Below are positions 63,631 to 64,000 of a DNA stretch of 64,000 bases, piece by piece. The stretch's first letter is position 1. Every line of letters starts with the position of its first letter. Below the pieces are notes generated by a model, which saw only the letters and a list, made by a program, of their open reading frames with translations, did not search any database and had not been told where the DNA came from. The translations under genes were made by a program, and so were the position numbers. This DNA comes from JAFGOG01 sp034429215 (GTDB lineage Bacteria; Chloroflexota; Anaerolineae; JAAYZQ01), in the NCBI GenBank assembly GCA_034429215.1, contig DAOUGI010000016.1:1-64000 (forward strand), in the 5' to 3' direction.

Positions 63631-64000
63631 GTGGGCCAATGTCAAGTCATTATCAACCGGTCACTTTAGGCATTGTTGTCGAGCTGCGCGCTATCACCGG
63701 CGAGCAGCACGTCCTGTATGGCGACCCTGACCGCCTGGCCAACTATGCCCACGACGAGGTCTCTGGGGCCGAGTATGCCCATCTACCCGACGTTGTGGTC
63801 AAGCCGGCCACGGCTACTGAGATTTCGGCGATCATGCGCCTGGCCAACCGCGAGCGCATCCCGGTCACCCCACGCGGTGCCGGGTCTGGCCTGTCGTGCG
63901 GCGCTGTGCCGGTCTATGGCGGCATTCTGCTGTCGCTGGAGCGGATGAACCGCATCGTGGAGATCGACCGGGCGAACATGGTCGTCGTCGTCGAGCCCGG
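63627..64000 (+). CDS. GlcD/LDH-type FAD-linked oxidase, 3' truncated
   Basis: The window ends inside this gene after about 124 codons. The N-terminal FAD-binding region of the PF01565 type is visible: PDVVVKPATATEISAIM and the flavin-binding TPRGAGSGLSCGAVP. Such enzymes oxidise D-lactate or glycolate. Coupling to a LarA-type racemase (4-nt ATGA overlap) suggests use of both isomers of a 2-hydroxy acid. The start at 63627 is assigned from the overlap; ATG at 63639 is an alternative. Confidence 0.85.
   Translation, partial: MSGPMSSHYQPVTLGIVVELRAITGEQHVLYGDPDRLANYAHDEVSGAEYAHLPDVVVKPATATEISAIMRLANRERIPVTPRGAGSGLSCGAVPVYGGILLSLERMNRIVEIDRANMVVVVEP

Overview
The window is a 64 kb GC-rich bacterial chromosome segment. 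I read it as Chloroflexota, probably Anaerolineae-like. The support is circumstantial: secreted proteases with PKD domains and a tyrosine/proline C-terminal tail, a TIGYWKN-type surface protein, and a large acyl-CoA catabolic cluster beside a branched-chain-amino-acid-type ABC transporter. No rRNA, CRISPR array, transposase or integrase gene was seen. The only RNA gene is a tRNA-Pro(CGG). Many genes have a recognisable sigma70-type promoter, usually with a 17-bp spacer.

Region by region: (1) 1-2508 holds the 3' end of a secreted/surface protein and a divergent nucleotidyltransferase-fold gene. (2) 2819-8636 holds a three-subunit molybdenum hydroxylase of the xanthine dehydrogenase family (FAD, 2Fe-2S and Mo subunits), a DUF4037 gene and a convergent AllH/DUF2877 gene. 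(3) 8765-13375 holds a MalY/PatB-type PLP enzyme, an MFS transporter, DNA polymerase IV and a small membrane protein. (4) 13598-23369 holds three large exported hydrolases: a lipoprotein M28 peptidase, a second M28 peptidase with PKD domains, and a tandemly duplicated subtilisin-like protein whose first copy has lost its catalytic serine. (5) 23436-26332 holds an MFS exporter, a PspC-domain protein and an RlmI-type rRNA methyltransferase. (6) 26401-34560 is a tight five-gene operon: a small unknown protein, an AddB-like helicase-fold protein, a UvrD/AddA-like helicase, a stand-alone Fe-S PD-(D/E)XK nuclease and RecJ. It looks like a split AddAB-type DNA end-processing system. tilS follows. (7) 36143-38061, minus strand, holds moaC, moaA and a tandem-repeat Cys protein, i.e. 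molybdopterin synthesis that could supply the Mo enzyme.

(8) 38187-44008 holds tRNA-Pro and a complete livKHMGF-type ABC importer driven by a perfect TTGACA-N17-TATAAT promoter. (9) 44278-62104, all minus strand, is a fatty-acid or acyl-CoA degradation supercluster. A TetR regulator heads it and overlaps a thiolase. It continues with a small unknown protein, a two-domain 3-hydroxyacyl-CoA dehydrogenase, enoyl-CoA hydratase, two acyl-CoA dehydrogenases, EtfB and EtfA, two acyl-CoA ligases, a second thiolase, a HAD phosphatase, a two-subunit CoA-transferase-like enzyme, an aminotransferase and an MBL hydrolase. Ligase, dehydrogenase plus ETF, hydratase, 3-hydroxyacyl dehydrogenase and thiolase make a complete beta-oxidation route. 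(10) 62329-64000 starts a plus-strand operon with a LarA-type nickel-dependent racemase and a GlcD-type FAD oxidase cut off by the window edge.

Points most worth a second look: the half-dead tandem subtilisin, the tail shared by two secreted proteases, the split AddAB-like operon, the tandem CQLG-motif protein with moaA/moaC, two apparently leaderless genes, and a palindrome on the TetR promoter.
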